Shown piece by piece: positions 1 through 6,586 of a DNA stretch of 10,451 bases (position 1 is the first letter of the stretch; the number at the start of each line of letters is the position of its first letter). A program made the position numbers and the translations under genes. This stretch comes from Gammaproteobacteria bacterium (GTDB lineage: Bacteria; Pseudomonadota; Gammaproteobacteria; DRJJ01), in the NCBI GenBank assembly GCA_011052255.1, contig DRJJ01000038.1:1-10451 (forward strand). The letters run 5' to 3'. The notes below the pieces were generated by a model that did not search any database, was not told the origin of the DNA, and saw only the letters and a program-made list of their open reading frames with translations.

Positions 1-1
1 C

Positions 2-325
2 CTGGAGCTGTCTGTAGAAGATCCGCAAGACATGGCGCGCCATATACGCCATGCCGGCGCGATCTTCATGGGCCGCTATACGGCAGAGGCACTCGGCGAC
101 TACTGCGCCGGCCCCAACCACGTATTGCCTACCTCACGTACAGCACGATTTTCATCACCGCTGGGCGTATACGATTTTCAGAAACGTAGCAGTATTATCA
201 TGTGCTCGGCAGACAGCGCCTCCACCTTAGGCAAAACGGCTTCGGTACTGGCTCGAGGTGAAAGTCTCACTGCCCATGCACGTTCAGCCGAATATCGTAT
301 AAAAAATAAGCGCAAGCCCGGATAA
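2..325 (+). CDS. hisD: Histidinol dehydrogenase, C-terminal part (gene enters from the left edge)
   Basis: This is the last 107 residues of HisD, the cytoplasmic enzyme that oxidises L-histidinol to L-histidine in two NAD-dependent steps. E. coli HisD has 434 residues, so about three quarters of the gene lies outside the window. The match rests on the run GDYCAGPNHVLPTSRTARFS (visible residues 32-51), then SSPLGVYDFQKR, and the C-terminal ESLTAH (87-92). From the known structure, the Asp of GDY and the His of LTAH are zinc ligands, and the Glu and His of ESLTAH lie at the active site; all are present. The usual TSGTARF reads TSRTARF, which I do not consider damaging. The reading frame is codon phase 2. 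Only 16 bp separate its stop from hisC, so the two are very likely cotranscribed. Confidence 0.95.
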   Translation: MELSVEDPQDMARHIRHAGAIFMGRYTAEALGDYCAGPNHVLPTSRTARFSSPLGVYDFQKRSSIIMCSADSASTLGKTASVLARGESLTAHARSAEYRIKNKRKPG

Positions 326-341
326 GTTTCAGAGATATACC

Positions 342-1430
342 ATGAGCAACAACACCGATAGCATCATCCAGCAGTGGGTACGCCCGGAAATTAGCAGCCT
401 GTCCGCCTATCATGTCACCGACCCGGCTGACTGCATAAAACTGGATGCAATGGAAAACCCGTATGGCTGGCCCGATGAAATGGTCAGCGACTGGCAACAG
501 TTACTCAGCAGCGCAAGACTGAACCGTTATCCGGACCCCGGCGCCGAAGCGCTGGTACATATTATTCGTACGGCATTTGCCATACCCGAGGACATGGGCT
601 TGTTACTGGGCAATGGCTCGGATGAAATCATCCAGATGTTAATGATGACCATCGCAGGCAGTGGCCGCTGTGTCCTGGCCCCCGAACCCGCCTTCGTCAT
701 GTACGAAATGGTCTCGCGTTTCACGGGCACAGAGTTTATCGGCATCCCGTTGCAGGATGATTTCAGTCTCAACCTGCCTGCCATGCTCACCTCCATCGAG
801 CAGCACCAGCCAGCGATCATCTTTCTGGCCTACCCGAACAACCCAACCGGCAATCTGTTTCAGCGCGACGAGGTTGAACAGATCATCAAGGCCAGCCCCG
901 GTCTGGTGATACTGGATGAGGCCTACGCGGCTTTTGCATCCGACAGCTTTATGCAAGACCTGGAGCAATACAATAACCTGCTGGTGATGCGTACCGTTTC
1001 AAAAATGGGGCTGGCAGGTTTGCGCCTCGGCTACCTCGCTGGCCCGAAAGACTGGATTCGCGAAATAAACAAAGTGCGTATGCCGTATAACATTAATATT
1101 TTGACCCAGATTACCGTTGAGTTTGCTTTACGCAACATCGATGTACTAACAGAACAAACCCGTGAATTAACCAGACAACGTAGCCTGCTCGCCAGTGAGC
1201 TACAGTCACTGCCAGAGATCACCGTGTACCCGAGTGAAGCAAATTTCATACTGTTTCGCACCTCTGCCGGACAGGCAGACCATATTCACCAGGCGCTGCA
1301 GAAACAGCATGTGTTGATCAAAAATCTGTCACCCACCGGAGGCGCACTGGCAGACTGTCTGCGTGTCACGGTGAGTACATCTGAAGAAAATATGCAGTTT
1401 ATCGATGCGCTGAAAAGCTGCATAAACTAA
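342..1430 (+). CDS. hisC: Histidinol-phosphate aminotransferase
   Basis: A 362-residue class I/II PLP-dependent aminotransferase. HisC converts imidazole-acetol phosphate and glutamate to L-histidinol phosphate and 2-oxoglutarate in the cytoplasm, two steps before the reaction of the neighbouring HisD. Visible hallmarks are the N-terminal MENPYG (37-42), NRYPDP (61-66), the cofactor-phosphate loop GNGSDE (90-95), YPNNPTG (164-170), the PLP-ring Asp192 in VILDEAY, the Schiff-base Lys221 in VSKMGLAGLRLGY, and Arg228 in the same segment. The length is normal for the family. The start is the first ATG after hisD and has only a weak purine-rich stretch (AGAG at about 331-334) as ribosome site, consistent with translation following on from hisD. 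Its end faces the convergent regulator gene with an 18-bp gap and no evident terminator. Gene symbol is supported by both motifs and the hisD neighbour. Confidence 0.95.
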   Translation: MSNNTDSIIQQWVRPEISSLSAYHVTDPADCIKLDAMENPYGWPDEMVSDWQQLLSSARLNRYPDPGAEALVHIIRTAFAIPEDMGLLLGNGSDEIIQMLMMTIAGSGRCVLAPEPAFVMYEMVSRFTGTEFIGIPLQDDFSLNLPAMLTSIEQHQPAIIFLAYPNNPTGNLFQRDEVEQIIKASPGLVILDEAYAAFASDSFMQDLEQYNNLLVMRTVSKMGLAGLRLGYLAGPKDWIREINKVRMPYNINILTQITVEFALRNIDVLTEQTRELTRQRSLLASELQSLPEITVYPSEANFILFRTSAGQADHIHQALQKQHVLIKNLSPTGGALADCLRVTVSTSEENMQFIDALKSCIN

Positions 1431-1448
1431 ACCAATCCGCTCAGAATA

Positions 1449-2207
1449 TCAGGTGCCTCCAGGCTTTTCTGTTGCAACACGTTGCAAGTCAGTAAAAACA
1501 GACAATTCCCATGGGCGTACTGCCAGTACCATGCCCGTACTATGACGCTGATGTAGCGGCAAACTCGAATCCTCCTCTATCATCGTAGCAACCTCGCGCG
1601 ACAAACTGTGTAGGCGGCGGCACAACAAGGCCTGTGATTCCTTTGATAGCAAGCCACTGGCAAATACCCTGAACGCATTATCGGCAGCGAAGGTCGATGC
1701 AAAAAATTCATTCTGTATACGCTCTTCGTAGAAACGCTCGATTGGTCCGCCGGGTATCCACTGAAAGTCATGAGCCACCAGCAGGCGAATACGATTGCCC
1801 GGCAGTAATTCAATCAGCCCCAGGCGGTCAAGCCGGGCGAGATGGCGTATCACATCATGCTCACTCAACTGGTAAACCCGTACAATTTCATCGAGCGACC
1901 AGTGACTGCGCACACAGACGGCAATCAGCAGCATCTGTAAATCGGTCACTAGCTCGTTCTCCTGATCCGCTGTCAGTCGTGTGACACGATATTGTGATTC
2001 ATCAAGCTGATGCACCAGATCACTCAGGTTCATATGCGCCAGCTCACATACCTGCTCGAGACGATCCAGCGTGAAATGCCCGCTGGCAAACATACGTTTA
2101 ATACTCGCCTGGCTCAGTGCCAGTCCCTTTGCAACGTCCGCATAGGTAAGGCCATTCGCCTTGAGATTACGTTTAAGTAGCTGAATCAATTCAGTCGATT
2201 GTGGCAT
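1449..2207 (-). CDS. XRE-type helix-turn-helix transcriptional regulator with C-terminal effector region
   Basis: A predicted 252-residue DNA-binding regulator. Residues about 5-65 form a Cro/C1-type helix-turn-helix (LTYADVAKGLALSQASIKRM, then a helix holding FTLDRLEQVCEL). Residues about 85-145 look like a second winged-helix-like segment (SLDEIVRVYQLSEHDVIRHL, then LDRLGLIELLPGNRIRL). The rest is an alpha-helical effector or dimerisation region of unknown ligand. I chose the ATG at 2207 because AGGCGG lies about 7 bases upstream; an earlier in-frame ATG at 2249 has no ribosome site and would add 14 residues. The gene is divergent from the exported pair at 2363-3528 with a palindrome between them, so autoregulation and control of that pair are plausible inferences. 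The same architecture occurs in many proteobacterial regulators of unknown target, as far as I recall. Confidence 0.85.
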   Translation of the reverse strand: MPQSTELIQLLKRNLKANGLTYADVAKGLALSQASIKRMFASGHFTLDRLEQVCELAHMNLSDLVHQLDESQYRVTRLTADQENELVTDLQMLLIAVCVRSHWSLDEIVRVYQLSEHDVIRHLARLDRLGLIELLPGNRIRLLVAHDFQWIPGGPIERFYEERIQNEFFASTFAADNAFRVFASGLLSKESQALLCRRLHSLSREVATMIEEDSSLPLHQRHSTGMVLAVRPWELSVFTDLQRVATEKPGGT

Positions 2208-2362
2208 AGCCGTGCCGCCTGTTCTGTGCGTATTAACGTATAGTATCATTATGAGATACTTTATGTTCAGTATATTGCTACATTCAACATGATAGTTTAT
2301 TTATCAGCGACTATCGTCCAGACTTACTCCCGTAGACAACAATCCAGCATGAGGAATGAAAA
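2208..2362. promoter_or_regulatory. Divergent regulatory spacer with short palindrome (candidate operator)
   Basis: This 155-bp AT-rich spacer separates the XRE regulator from the exported pair and must hold both promoters. It contains an inverted repeat, AGTATC (2242-2247) and GATACT (2255-2260) with a 7-bp centre, of the size typical for a dimeric helix-turn-helix regulator. Read on the minus strand, CTGAAC and GATACT are 17 bp apart and could be the regulator's -35 and -10, which would place the palindrome inside its promoter. A plus-strand promoter is less clear; TTGCTA followed after 17 bp by TATTTA is one weak possibility. The palindrome is seen directly; the operator and promoter roles are inference. 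Confidence 0.35.
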
Positions 2363-2701
2363 ATGATCAGAAAAACCTTAACAGCACTTGCATTCATCAT
2401 CAGCGCCATACTGGTTCAACCGGTCATGGCTGGTGGCTCTGTTCAACATAGTGGTAACTCGATTACCCACTCCGCACAGGCAATAGGTAATGCCGGACAA
2501 GCCGGATTCAAATTATCCGCCGGTGTTGTTGCCGTACCGCTGGCCATAGTCGGCGGGGTAGGTACTGCCAGTGCGGCAGCCAGTGAAGACCTCTGGGAAA
2601 TAGCCCATGCAGACGGTGAAGTAGCATTACCTGTGACTGACGAGATCGTCACCGCAGGGCCGAACCCGGCAGCAGCCATGCAACAGGGGGCAGCGCAATG
2701 A
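2363..2701 (+). CDS. Small exported Ala/Gly-rich protein, partner of the DUF2145 protein
   Basis: A 112-residue protein of unknown function. A Sec signal peptide is clear: MIRK, a hydrophobic stretch at about 6-20, then a cleavage site after VMA (residue 23). The mature part begins with a Ser/His/Asn/Gly-rich stretch (SVQHSGNSITHSAQAIGNAG), continues with a hydrophobic Gly/Ala/Val segment (about 52-73, AGVVAVPLAIVGGVGTASAA) that could insert in or lie along a membrane, and ends in a polar tail. GAGGA at 2351-2355, 7 bases before ATG, supports the start. Its stop overlaps the next start as ATGA, so the two proteins are translationally coupled. From memory, similar small proteins precede DUF2145 genes in other Gammaproteobacteria; I could not verify this. 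It likely acts in the periplasm or envelope with its partner. Confidence 0.8.
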   Translation: MIRKTLTALAFIISAILVQPVMAGGSVQHSGNSITHSAQAIGNAGQAGFKLSAGVVAVPLAIVGGVGTASAAASEDLWEIAHADGEVALPVTDEIVTAGPNPAAAMQQGAAQ

Positions 2702-3528
2702 TTTCCTCTTTATTGAGAATTAGATTGGCAGAAGCCGTACTGGTCGTCCTGGTCGCATTGCTTATGCTGGGCCAGGCCGAGGCCGGTAGCCGGCAATATG
2801 AAGCCAGTGCCTCAAAATTTGAAATGGCCGAACTGCTGGCCTTCTCAAAAAAAGTCGAGAATGCTGCCGCAAAAAAAGGAGCGAGGGTATTCATCCTCGC
2901 CCGCCAGGGCAGGCCTGCATCTGAATTACCCAAAGGCATCACCTATACACACGTTGCAATTGCCGTGTATTCAAGCATCCGTACAGGAGATGGTCGTACC
3001 GTACCGGGCTATGCCATTTACAACCTGTACCAGGATGAAAATGACCAGGGTCGCAGCCATCTGGTGGTTGATTACCCGGTAGATTATTTTGCCGGGGCCT
3101 ACACGCTTAAAACCAGCATTATTATCCCGACCGTGGCTATGCAAAAACGTCTGTTGAAAATTATAGCCTCAGGTGCCTATAAAAACCTGCATAACCCAAA
3201 CTACTCGGTACTCGCGAATCCGGGTGATCTGAAATACCAGAACTGCACAGAGTTTGTCCTGGATGTGATTCAGGCGGCAATCTACAACACTGTAGACAAG
3301 GAAGTAATCAAGGCCAATACACGCGCATATTTTACCGCACAGGACATCAATATCAGCCCGTTAAAACTGTTGTTCGGGTCAATGTTCGTACCCGATGTCA
3401 AACTCGGTGACCAGGGTGAGCAAATAATTACCGCTACGTTCACAACCATCGAAGCCTACATGCAGAAGTATGGACTGACTAAAGAAATTATCACCCTGAA
3501 GGTGGATCCTGCCAGGCTGGATATCTAA
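2698..3528 (+). CDS. Exported DUF2145-family protein, possible permuted papain-like (NlpC/P60-type) fold
   Basis: A 276-residue protein with an N-terminal signal peptide (hydrophobic 11-24, cleavage predicted after AEA, residue 29), so it acts in the periplasm or envelope. The body resembles the DUF2145 family: ITYTHVAIAVYSS (81-93, His85), YAIYNLYQDENDQGRSHLVV (105-124), DYPVDYFAG (125-133) and NPNYSVLANPGDLKYQNCTEFVLDVI (166-191, Cys183). A His early in a strand and a Cys at a helix start (QNCTEFV), in that order, is what one expects in permuted NlpC/P60, YiiX or LRAT-like folds, which cleave or transfer acyl or peptide bonds. That catalytic reading is my inference; the family's function is unknown to me. 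AGGGGG at 2685-2690 is a good ribosome site inside the preceding gene, whose stop overlaps this start. The divergent XRE gene is a likely regulator. Confidence 0.8.
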   Translation: MISSLLRIRLAEAVLVVLVALLMLGQAEAGSRQYEASASKFEMAELLAFSKKVENAAAKKGARVFILARQGRPASELPKGITYTHVAIAVYSSIRTGDGRTVPGYAIYNLYQDENDQGRSHLVVDYPVDYFAGAYTLKTSIIIPTVAMQKRLLKIIASGAYKNLHNPNYSVLANPGDLKYQNCTEFVLDVIQAAIYNTVDKEVIKANTRAYFTAQDINISPLKLLFGSMFVPDVKLGDQGEQIITATFTTIEAYMQKYGLTKEIITLKVDPARLDI

Positions 3529-3539
3529 CCCAACACTAC

Positions 3540-3835
3540 ATGGATAATAATAATGAGAAAATTCTTTTTACCAAAAGGTAAAAATAATCGTTAAAAGAAG
3601 CCAACTGATCAAGGATGAAGATATTACCCTGGCATTTCGGTTGCTAAATAGCTCATGGACCGAAAACAAGCCTTTTATAGAACTAACATATGATGAATTT
3701 CTTAAAAAGACAGGCCATAGAATGAGCCAATATTTTCCGTATAGTGAAGCCAAAAAAATGTTGCTTAAGCCTCTGAAAACCGGAAGCACACTGAATGGCT
3801 GGCTACTGTCGTGGATTGCTTTGGCCATAAAATGA
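3540..3835 (+). pseudogene. Possible frameshifted small gene, unrecognised
   Basis: No intact gene is convincing here. From about 3557 to 3835 one frame is open and reads like protein (RSQLIKDEDITLAFRLLNSS, then TYDEFLKKTGHRMSQYFPYS), ending WIALAIK, but it lacks an ATG; its only upstream options are TTG at 3641 or CTG at 3605. Two ATGs just upstream (3540 and 3553) start in the other two frames and stop after 13 codons each. Adding one A to the AAAA run at 3573-3576 would join the 3540 start to the long frame, giving about 98 residues. This could be a decayed gene, a sequencing error, or chance in AT-rich DNA. No ribosome site precedes 3540. Product and function are unknown to me. Confidence 0.25.
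3561..3588. repeat. A/T-rich inverted repeat (hairpin) downstream of the DUF2145 gene
   Basis: TTTTTACC (3565-3572) and GGTAAAAA (3577-3584) form a perfect 8-bp stem around an AAAA loop. After one C/T mismatch, ATT (3561-3563) pairs with AAT (3586-3588). It begins 33 bases after the DUF2145 stop. The stem has only two G-C pairs and is followed by no T run on either strand, so it is not a classical intrinsic terminator. It could act as an mRNA 3'-end stabiliser, a weak bidirectional terminator or a protein site. It lies exactly where the frames of the possible broken gene change. Confidence 0.5.
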
Positions 3836-3966
3836 CTCTATCCCACGCCTGTCTGAATGGGACATTCCTCAGCGCATGCCTTTGTATGTTACTGTAAGTC
3901 GTAACCAAGCATAGTAATTCACGGCATACACCCTGCGTCATATTAAACACTACAGTATTCGAAATA
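3836..3966. other. Gene-free spacer before the SpoU-type methyltransferase
   Basis: With the doubtful region before it, the whole stretch 3529-3966 has no confident gene. In 3836-3966 I see no tRNA, no long repeat and no strong terminator. A very short inverted repeat, GTTAC-N8-GTAAC near 3890-3907, is too small to interpret. A candidate promoter lies near the end and is listed separately. Confidence 0.5.
3918..3946 (+). promoter_or_regulatory. Candidate sigma-70-like promoter for the SpoU methyltransferase
   Basis: TTCACG (3918-3923) and TATTAA (3941-3946) each match the -35 and -10 consensus at 4 of 6 positions and are 17 bp apart. Transcription would start near 3953, leaving a leader of only about 14 bases before the ATG at 3967. 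Pattern match only. Confidence 0.3.
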
Positions 3967-4524
3967 ATGACCAACAAGCAACTGAACCATAAACACCATC
4001 AGTCAAGTCACACAAAGTATCCGGTCTGTTTGCTTGCTCATAACATAGACTTACCTGGAAATGTAGGCAGTTTATTCAGAATTGCTGACGCACTTGGGGT
4101 AGAGCGAATATTTTTATCCGGCACAAGCCCCGTTCCACCGAATGACAAAATAAAGAGAACATCAAGATCAACAGAAAAATATGTGCCATATGATTATGAG
4201 GAAAAACCGCTTGAGCTTATTAAACGACTCAAATCTGCTGGATATACCATTATCAGCCTTGAAATTACCTCATCCAGCATGGATATACGCGATTTGTCTC
4301 TTTCGAGAAACGAAAAAACGTGTCTCATCCTGGGGTCTGAAAGTGAAGGTGTATGCCAGAGTTTGCTTGACGTCTCTGACAAAACAATTCATATTCCAAT
4401 GCAGGGAAAAAATTCGTCTATGAATATTGTTACAGCGTGCACAATCGCGGTTTTTGACATTACCAGAAATTATAATCTACAAACAAAGGTCGTTCAATTT
4501 AAAAACAGCCCTATGGATTTGTAA
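3967..4524 (+). CDS. SpoU/TrmH-family RNA 2'-O-methyltransferase
   Basis: A 185-residue protein with all three SpoU (SPOUT class) motifs. Motif 1 is NIDLPGNVGSLFRIADALGV (26-45), including Asn32 and the catalytic-type Arg38. Motif 2 is LILGSESEGV (120-129). Motif 3 is IPMQGKNSSMNIVTACTIAV (143-162), the knot that binds S-adenosylmethionine. The segment RTSRSTEKYVPY (64-75) also fits the family. Such enzymes methylate the ribose 2'-OH of a tRNA or rRNA nucleotide in the cytoplasm; the target cannot be read from sequence. At this length it is a minimal catalytic domain with only a short His/Gln-rich N-terminus and no separate RNA-binding domain, nearer to TrmL or TrmH size than RlmB. There is no convincing ribosome site before the ATG. 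It is visibly more AT-rich than the his and tldD genes, which hints at a different origin. Confidence 0.85.
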   Translation: MTNKQLNHKHHQSSHTKYPVCLLAHNIDLPGNVGSLFRIADALGVERIFLSGTSPVPPNDKIKRTSRSTEKYVPYDYEEKPLELIKRLKSAGYTIISLEITSSSMDIRDLSLSRNEKTCLILGSESEGVCQSLLDVSDKTIHIPMQGKNSSMNIVTACTIAVFDITRNYNLQTKVVQFKNSPMDL

Positions 4525-4570
4525 TGCTGCCCGAACGAACTCCTTCTTGACATTACACAGAGAGAAGATA

Positions 4571-5137
4571 GTGCAAAAAGTTATATTGTATATTACCGTA
4601 ACAACAGCTTTTTTTCTGGCTGGATGCGGTGCCAATGAAGTGATTACCGGAAATACCTATACGCGCCAGGAATTCAAAAAAATGACATACTGCATCGGGA
4701 TGTCAGATACCGCCATGTATGCTGCTACCAGTAAGTTAAAAGGTGTCCCTATGGACCAGGTAACCAGTTATTATGCCACCAAGGAAGGATTTCATATGAA
4801 TATTGCAACAGTAGAAGAAGTCTACAGTGAAACATTCACTTCTGTATGGGATTATACCATTTTATTCTTTGAAGGCTGCTCACTGAAATTCGCAAAAATA
4901 GATGCCAAACGCATTGGCCCAGCCAGCCAATGTGCACAAAATAGTATGATTGCGGGGCTCGCACACACCTACAAGTCACTCGGCACCCCTAAAGTAAAGA
5001 CGTATAAAAACTTTTCTGTATTCAAGAACAAAATGTCAAACAACATCGTTGATGATGTTTATGAGAGTCGTTACGGCCGGGCAGATGTCAAACTGGACGA
5101 ATGGTCTTCGTGTATGCTGAAGATCACAACGGAGTAG
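4571..5137 (+). CDS. Unrecognised lipoprotein with four conserved-looking cysteines
   Basis: I do not recognise this 188-residue protein. It starts at a GTG preceded by AGAGAGAA; the open frame extends further upstream to an ATG at 4427, but that start would lie inside the methyltransferase gene and bury the signal peptide. From the GTG it reads MQKVILYITVTTAFFLAGC, a lipoprotein signal with lipobox LAGC and lipidated Cys19, so the mature protein is membrane-anchored. Four more cysteines (41, 103, 121, 181) could form two disulfides in the periplasm. Features include TYCIGMSDTAMYAATSKLKG near the mature N-terminus and SVWDYTILFFEGCSLKFAKI in the middle. It follows the methyltransferase by 46 bp in the same orientation, and both are AT-rich, so they may have arrived together. 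It ends 14 bp from the convergent end of pmbA. Confidence 0.75.
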   Translation: MQKVILYITVTTAFFLAGCGANEVITGNTYTRQEFKKMTYCIGMSDTAMYAATSKLKGVPMDQVTSYYATKEGFHMNIATVEEVYSETFTSVWDYTILFFEGCSLKFAKIDAKRIGPASQCAQNSMIAGLAHTYKSLGTPKVKTYKNFSVFKNKMSNNIVDDVYESRYGRADVKLDEWSSCMLKITTE

Positions 5138-5151
5138 GCATAGCGACAATC

Positions 5152-6507
5152 TTACTCGCCTGCAACCGTCATCCCGTCCACCAGTATCGAACCACAACGA
5201 ATACTGCCGCGTGCATCAACATCATTACCCAACTCCTGAATATTCATGAACATGTCACTCAGGTTGCCCGCTATGGTAATCTCGTCGACCGGGTATTGTA
5301 TTTCACCGCCTTCCACCCAGAAACCTGAGGCGCCGCGTGAGTAGTCTCCTGTCACGTAGTTTATGCCCTGCCCCATCAACTCGGTGACAATCAGGCCGGT
5401 GCCCATATTTTTAACCAGTTCTTCAAAATTGTACTGCCCGGGTTCAACGCACATATTATGAACGCCACCCGCGTTGCCCGTAGTTTGCATACCCAGCTTA
5501 CGCGCAGAGTAGCTATTCAGTATGTAACTGCTCAGAATTCCATCATTGATAATGTCTTTATCTGCTGTTTGCACACCTTCGTTATCAAACGGCGCGCTAC
5601 CCAGCCCCTGAAGAATATGGGGTCGTTCAGAGATATTTGCAAAATCCGGGAATATCTGCTTGTCCAGTTTATCCAGCAAAAAAGACGACTTCCGGTATAG
5701 CCGGCTACCGCGTATCGCGCTACTAAAGTGACCGATAAAACCTCTGGCTAACTCCGGTACATATAAAACTGCCGCGTTACGTGTACCTAGGCGCTTACCG
5801 TTCAAACGTCGCACGGTACGCTGTGCAGCGGTTTTACCAATTGATTCTGCCGAGAGTAACTGGTTGCTGTCACGCGCTACGTCATACCAGTAGTCGCGTT
5901 GCATGCCCTCTCCATCATCAGCAATCACTGCACAACTGATACTATGACGTGAACCGGCGTAACCGCCAATAAAATCATTACTGTTTCCATAGACCGACAG
6001 GCCCTGATAGGTAGACACTGTAGCGCCATCGGAATTAGTGATCCGTTTATCTTCGTCACGAGCCGCTTGCTCGCATGCACTCGCCATTTGTATGGCCTGT
6101 TCGGCTTGCAGGTCCCATGGGTGATAAAGATCAAGATCCGGGATATTGCGTGCCAGTATGTCTGTATCAGCCAGTCCTGCGAATTCATCTTTACTGGTAT
6201 ACCGCGCAATACTACAGGCTGCATCTACAGACTCTGTCAGTGCGGCCTTCGACCAGTCGGAAGTACTGGCAGAACCCTTGCTCTGACCGATATATACAGT
6301 AACACCCATCCCCCGGTCACGATTAAATTCCAGCGTTTCGACCTCGCCCATGCGAACGCTAACTGACAGACCTTCGCCATAACTGACACTGGCCTCAGCT
6401 GCCGTCGCACCACGCTGTTTGGCAAGTGAGAGCACTTCTCTGACCATGGTATTAAGTTGCTCGATGTCCGGCAGGCCGGCATCCCGTTTAGGTGCCAAGT
6501 TACTCAT
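5152..6507 (-). CDS. pmbA: Metalloprotease subunit TldE (PmbA)
   Basis: A 451-residue member of the TldD/PmbA family. TldE pairs with TldD to form a cytoplasmic metalloprotease that degrades unfolded or flexible peptides. In E. coli it removes the microcin B17 leader and degrades the CcdA antitoxin. In the known complex TldE lacks the catalytic HExxxH and supports TldD; no HExxxH is present here either, which fits TldE and is not a defect. Hallmarks are GSAPFDNEGVQT (303-314), ILNSYSARKLGMQTTGNAGG (329-348), GDYSRGASGFWVEGGEIQYP (387-406) and EITIAGNLSDMF (409-420). AAGGA lies about 13 bases before the ATG, a long spacing. It is divergent from darP with a 79-bp spacer, and its partner tldD lies on the far side of darP. 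Confidence 0.95.
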   Translation of the reverse strand: MSNLAPKRDAGLPDIEQLNTMVREVLSLAKQRGATAAEASVSYGEGLSVSVRMGEVETLEFNRDRGMGVTVYIGQSKGSASTSDWSKAALTESVDAACSIARYTSKDEFAGLADTDILARNIPDLDLYHPWDLQAEQAIQMASACEQAARDEDKRITNSDGATVSTYQGLSVYGNSNDFIGGYAGSRHSISCAVIADDGEGMQRDYWYDVARDSNQLLSAESIGKTAAQRTVRRLNGKRLGTRNAAVLYVPELARGFIGHFSSAIRGSRLYRKSSFLLDKLDKQIFPDFANISERPHILQGLGSAPFDNEGVQTADKDIINDGILSSYILNSYSARKLGMQTTGNAGGVHNMCVEPGQYNFEELVKNMGTGLIVTELMGQGINYVTGDYSRGASGFWVEGGEIQYPVDEITIAGNLSDMFMNIQELGNDVDARGSIRCGSILVDGMTVAGE

Positions 6508-6563
6508 AGTTTTGTTCAGTCCTTATTTTGTAATGTATCTGTCTTTGTTCAGGCATGCAGGCC

Positions 6564-6577
6564 GATAATGTTATACT
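6564..6577 (+). promoter_or_regulatory. Candidate -10 elements very close to the darP start
   Basis: GATAAT (6564-6569) and TATACT (6572-6577) each match the TATAAT consensus at 5 of 6 positions. TTCAGG, 18 bp before TATACT, is a poor -35. If TATACT is used, transcription would begin near 6584, only about 3 bases before the ATG at 6587; with GATAAT the leader would be about 11 bases. No Shine-Dalgarno sequence is present, so the message may be leaderless or nearly so. Inference from pattern only. Confidence 0.35.
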
Positions 6578-6586
6578 ACTGTTAAC

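Noticed and set aside
1431..1448. Terminator between hisC and the convergent regulator.
   Set aside because: The 18-bp gap holds no inverted repeat or T run.
2363..2701. The small Gly/Ala-rich protein as a ribosomally made peptide precursor processed by TldD/TldE.
   Set aside because: It has a Sec signal peptide, lacks a Cys/Ser/Thr-rich core, is not adjacent to any modification enzyme, and tldD lies over 4 kb away.
3565..3584. Hairpin read as an intrinsic terminator of the DUF2145 operon.
   Set aside because: The stem has only two G-C pairs and no T run after it on either strand, so I list it only as a repeat.
3568..3828. An 86-codon open frame on the minus strand over the gene-poor stretch.
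   Set aside because: It overlaps the hairpin and the protein-like plus frame, has no clear ribosome site, and its composition looks like a shadow of that frame.
4547..4552. Perfect TTGACA -35 box before the lipoprotein gene.
   Set aside because: No -10-like hexamer lies 16-18 bp downstream; the first TATATT is about 29 bp away and inside the gene.
5152..6507. Absence of the HExxxH motif in the pmbA product, read as an inactivated protease.
   Set aside because: TldE normally lacks it; the zinc site belongs to TldD, where HEAIGH is intact.
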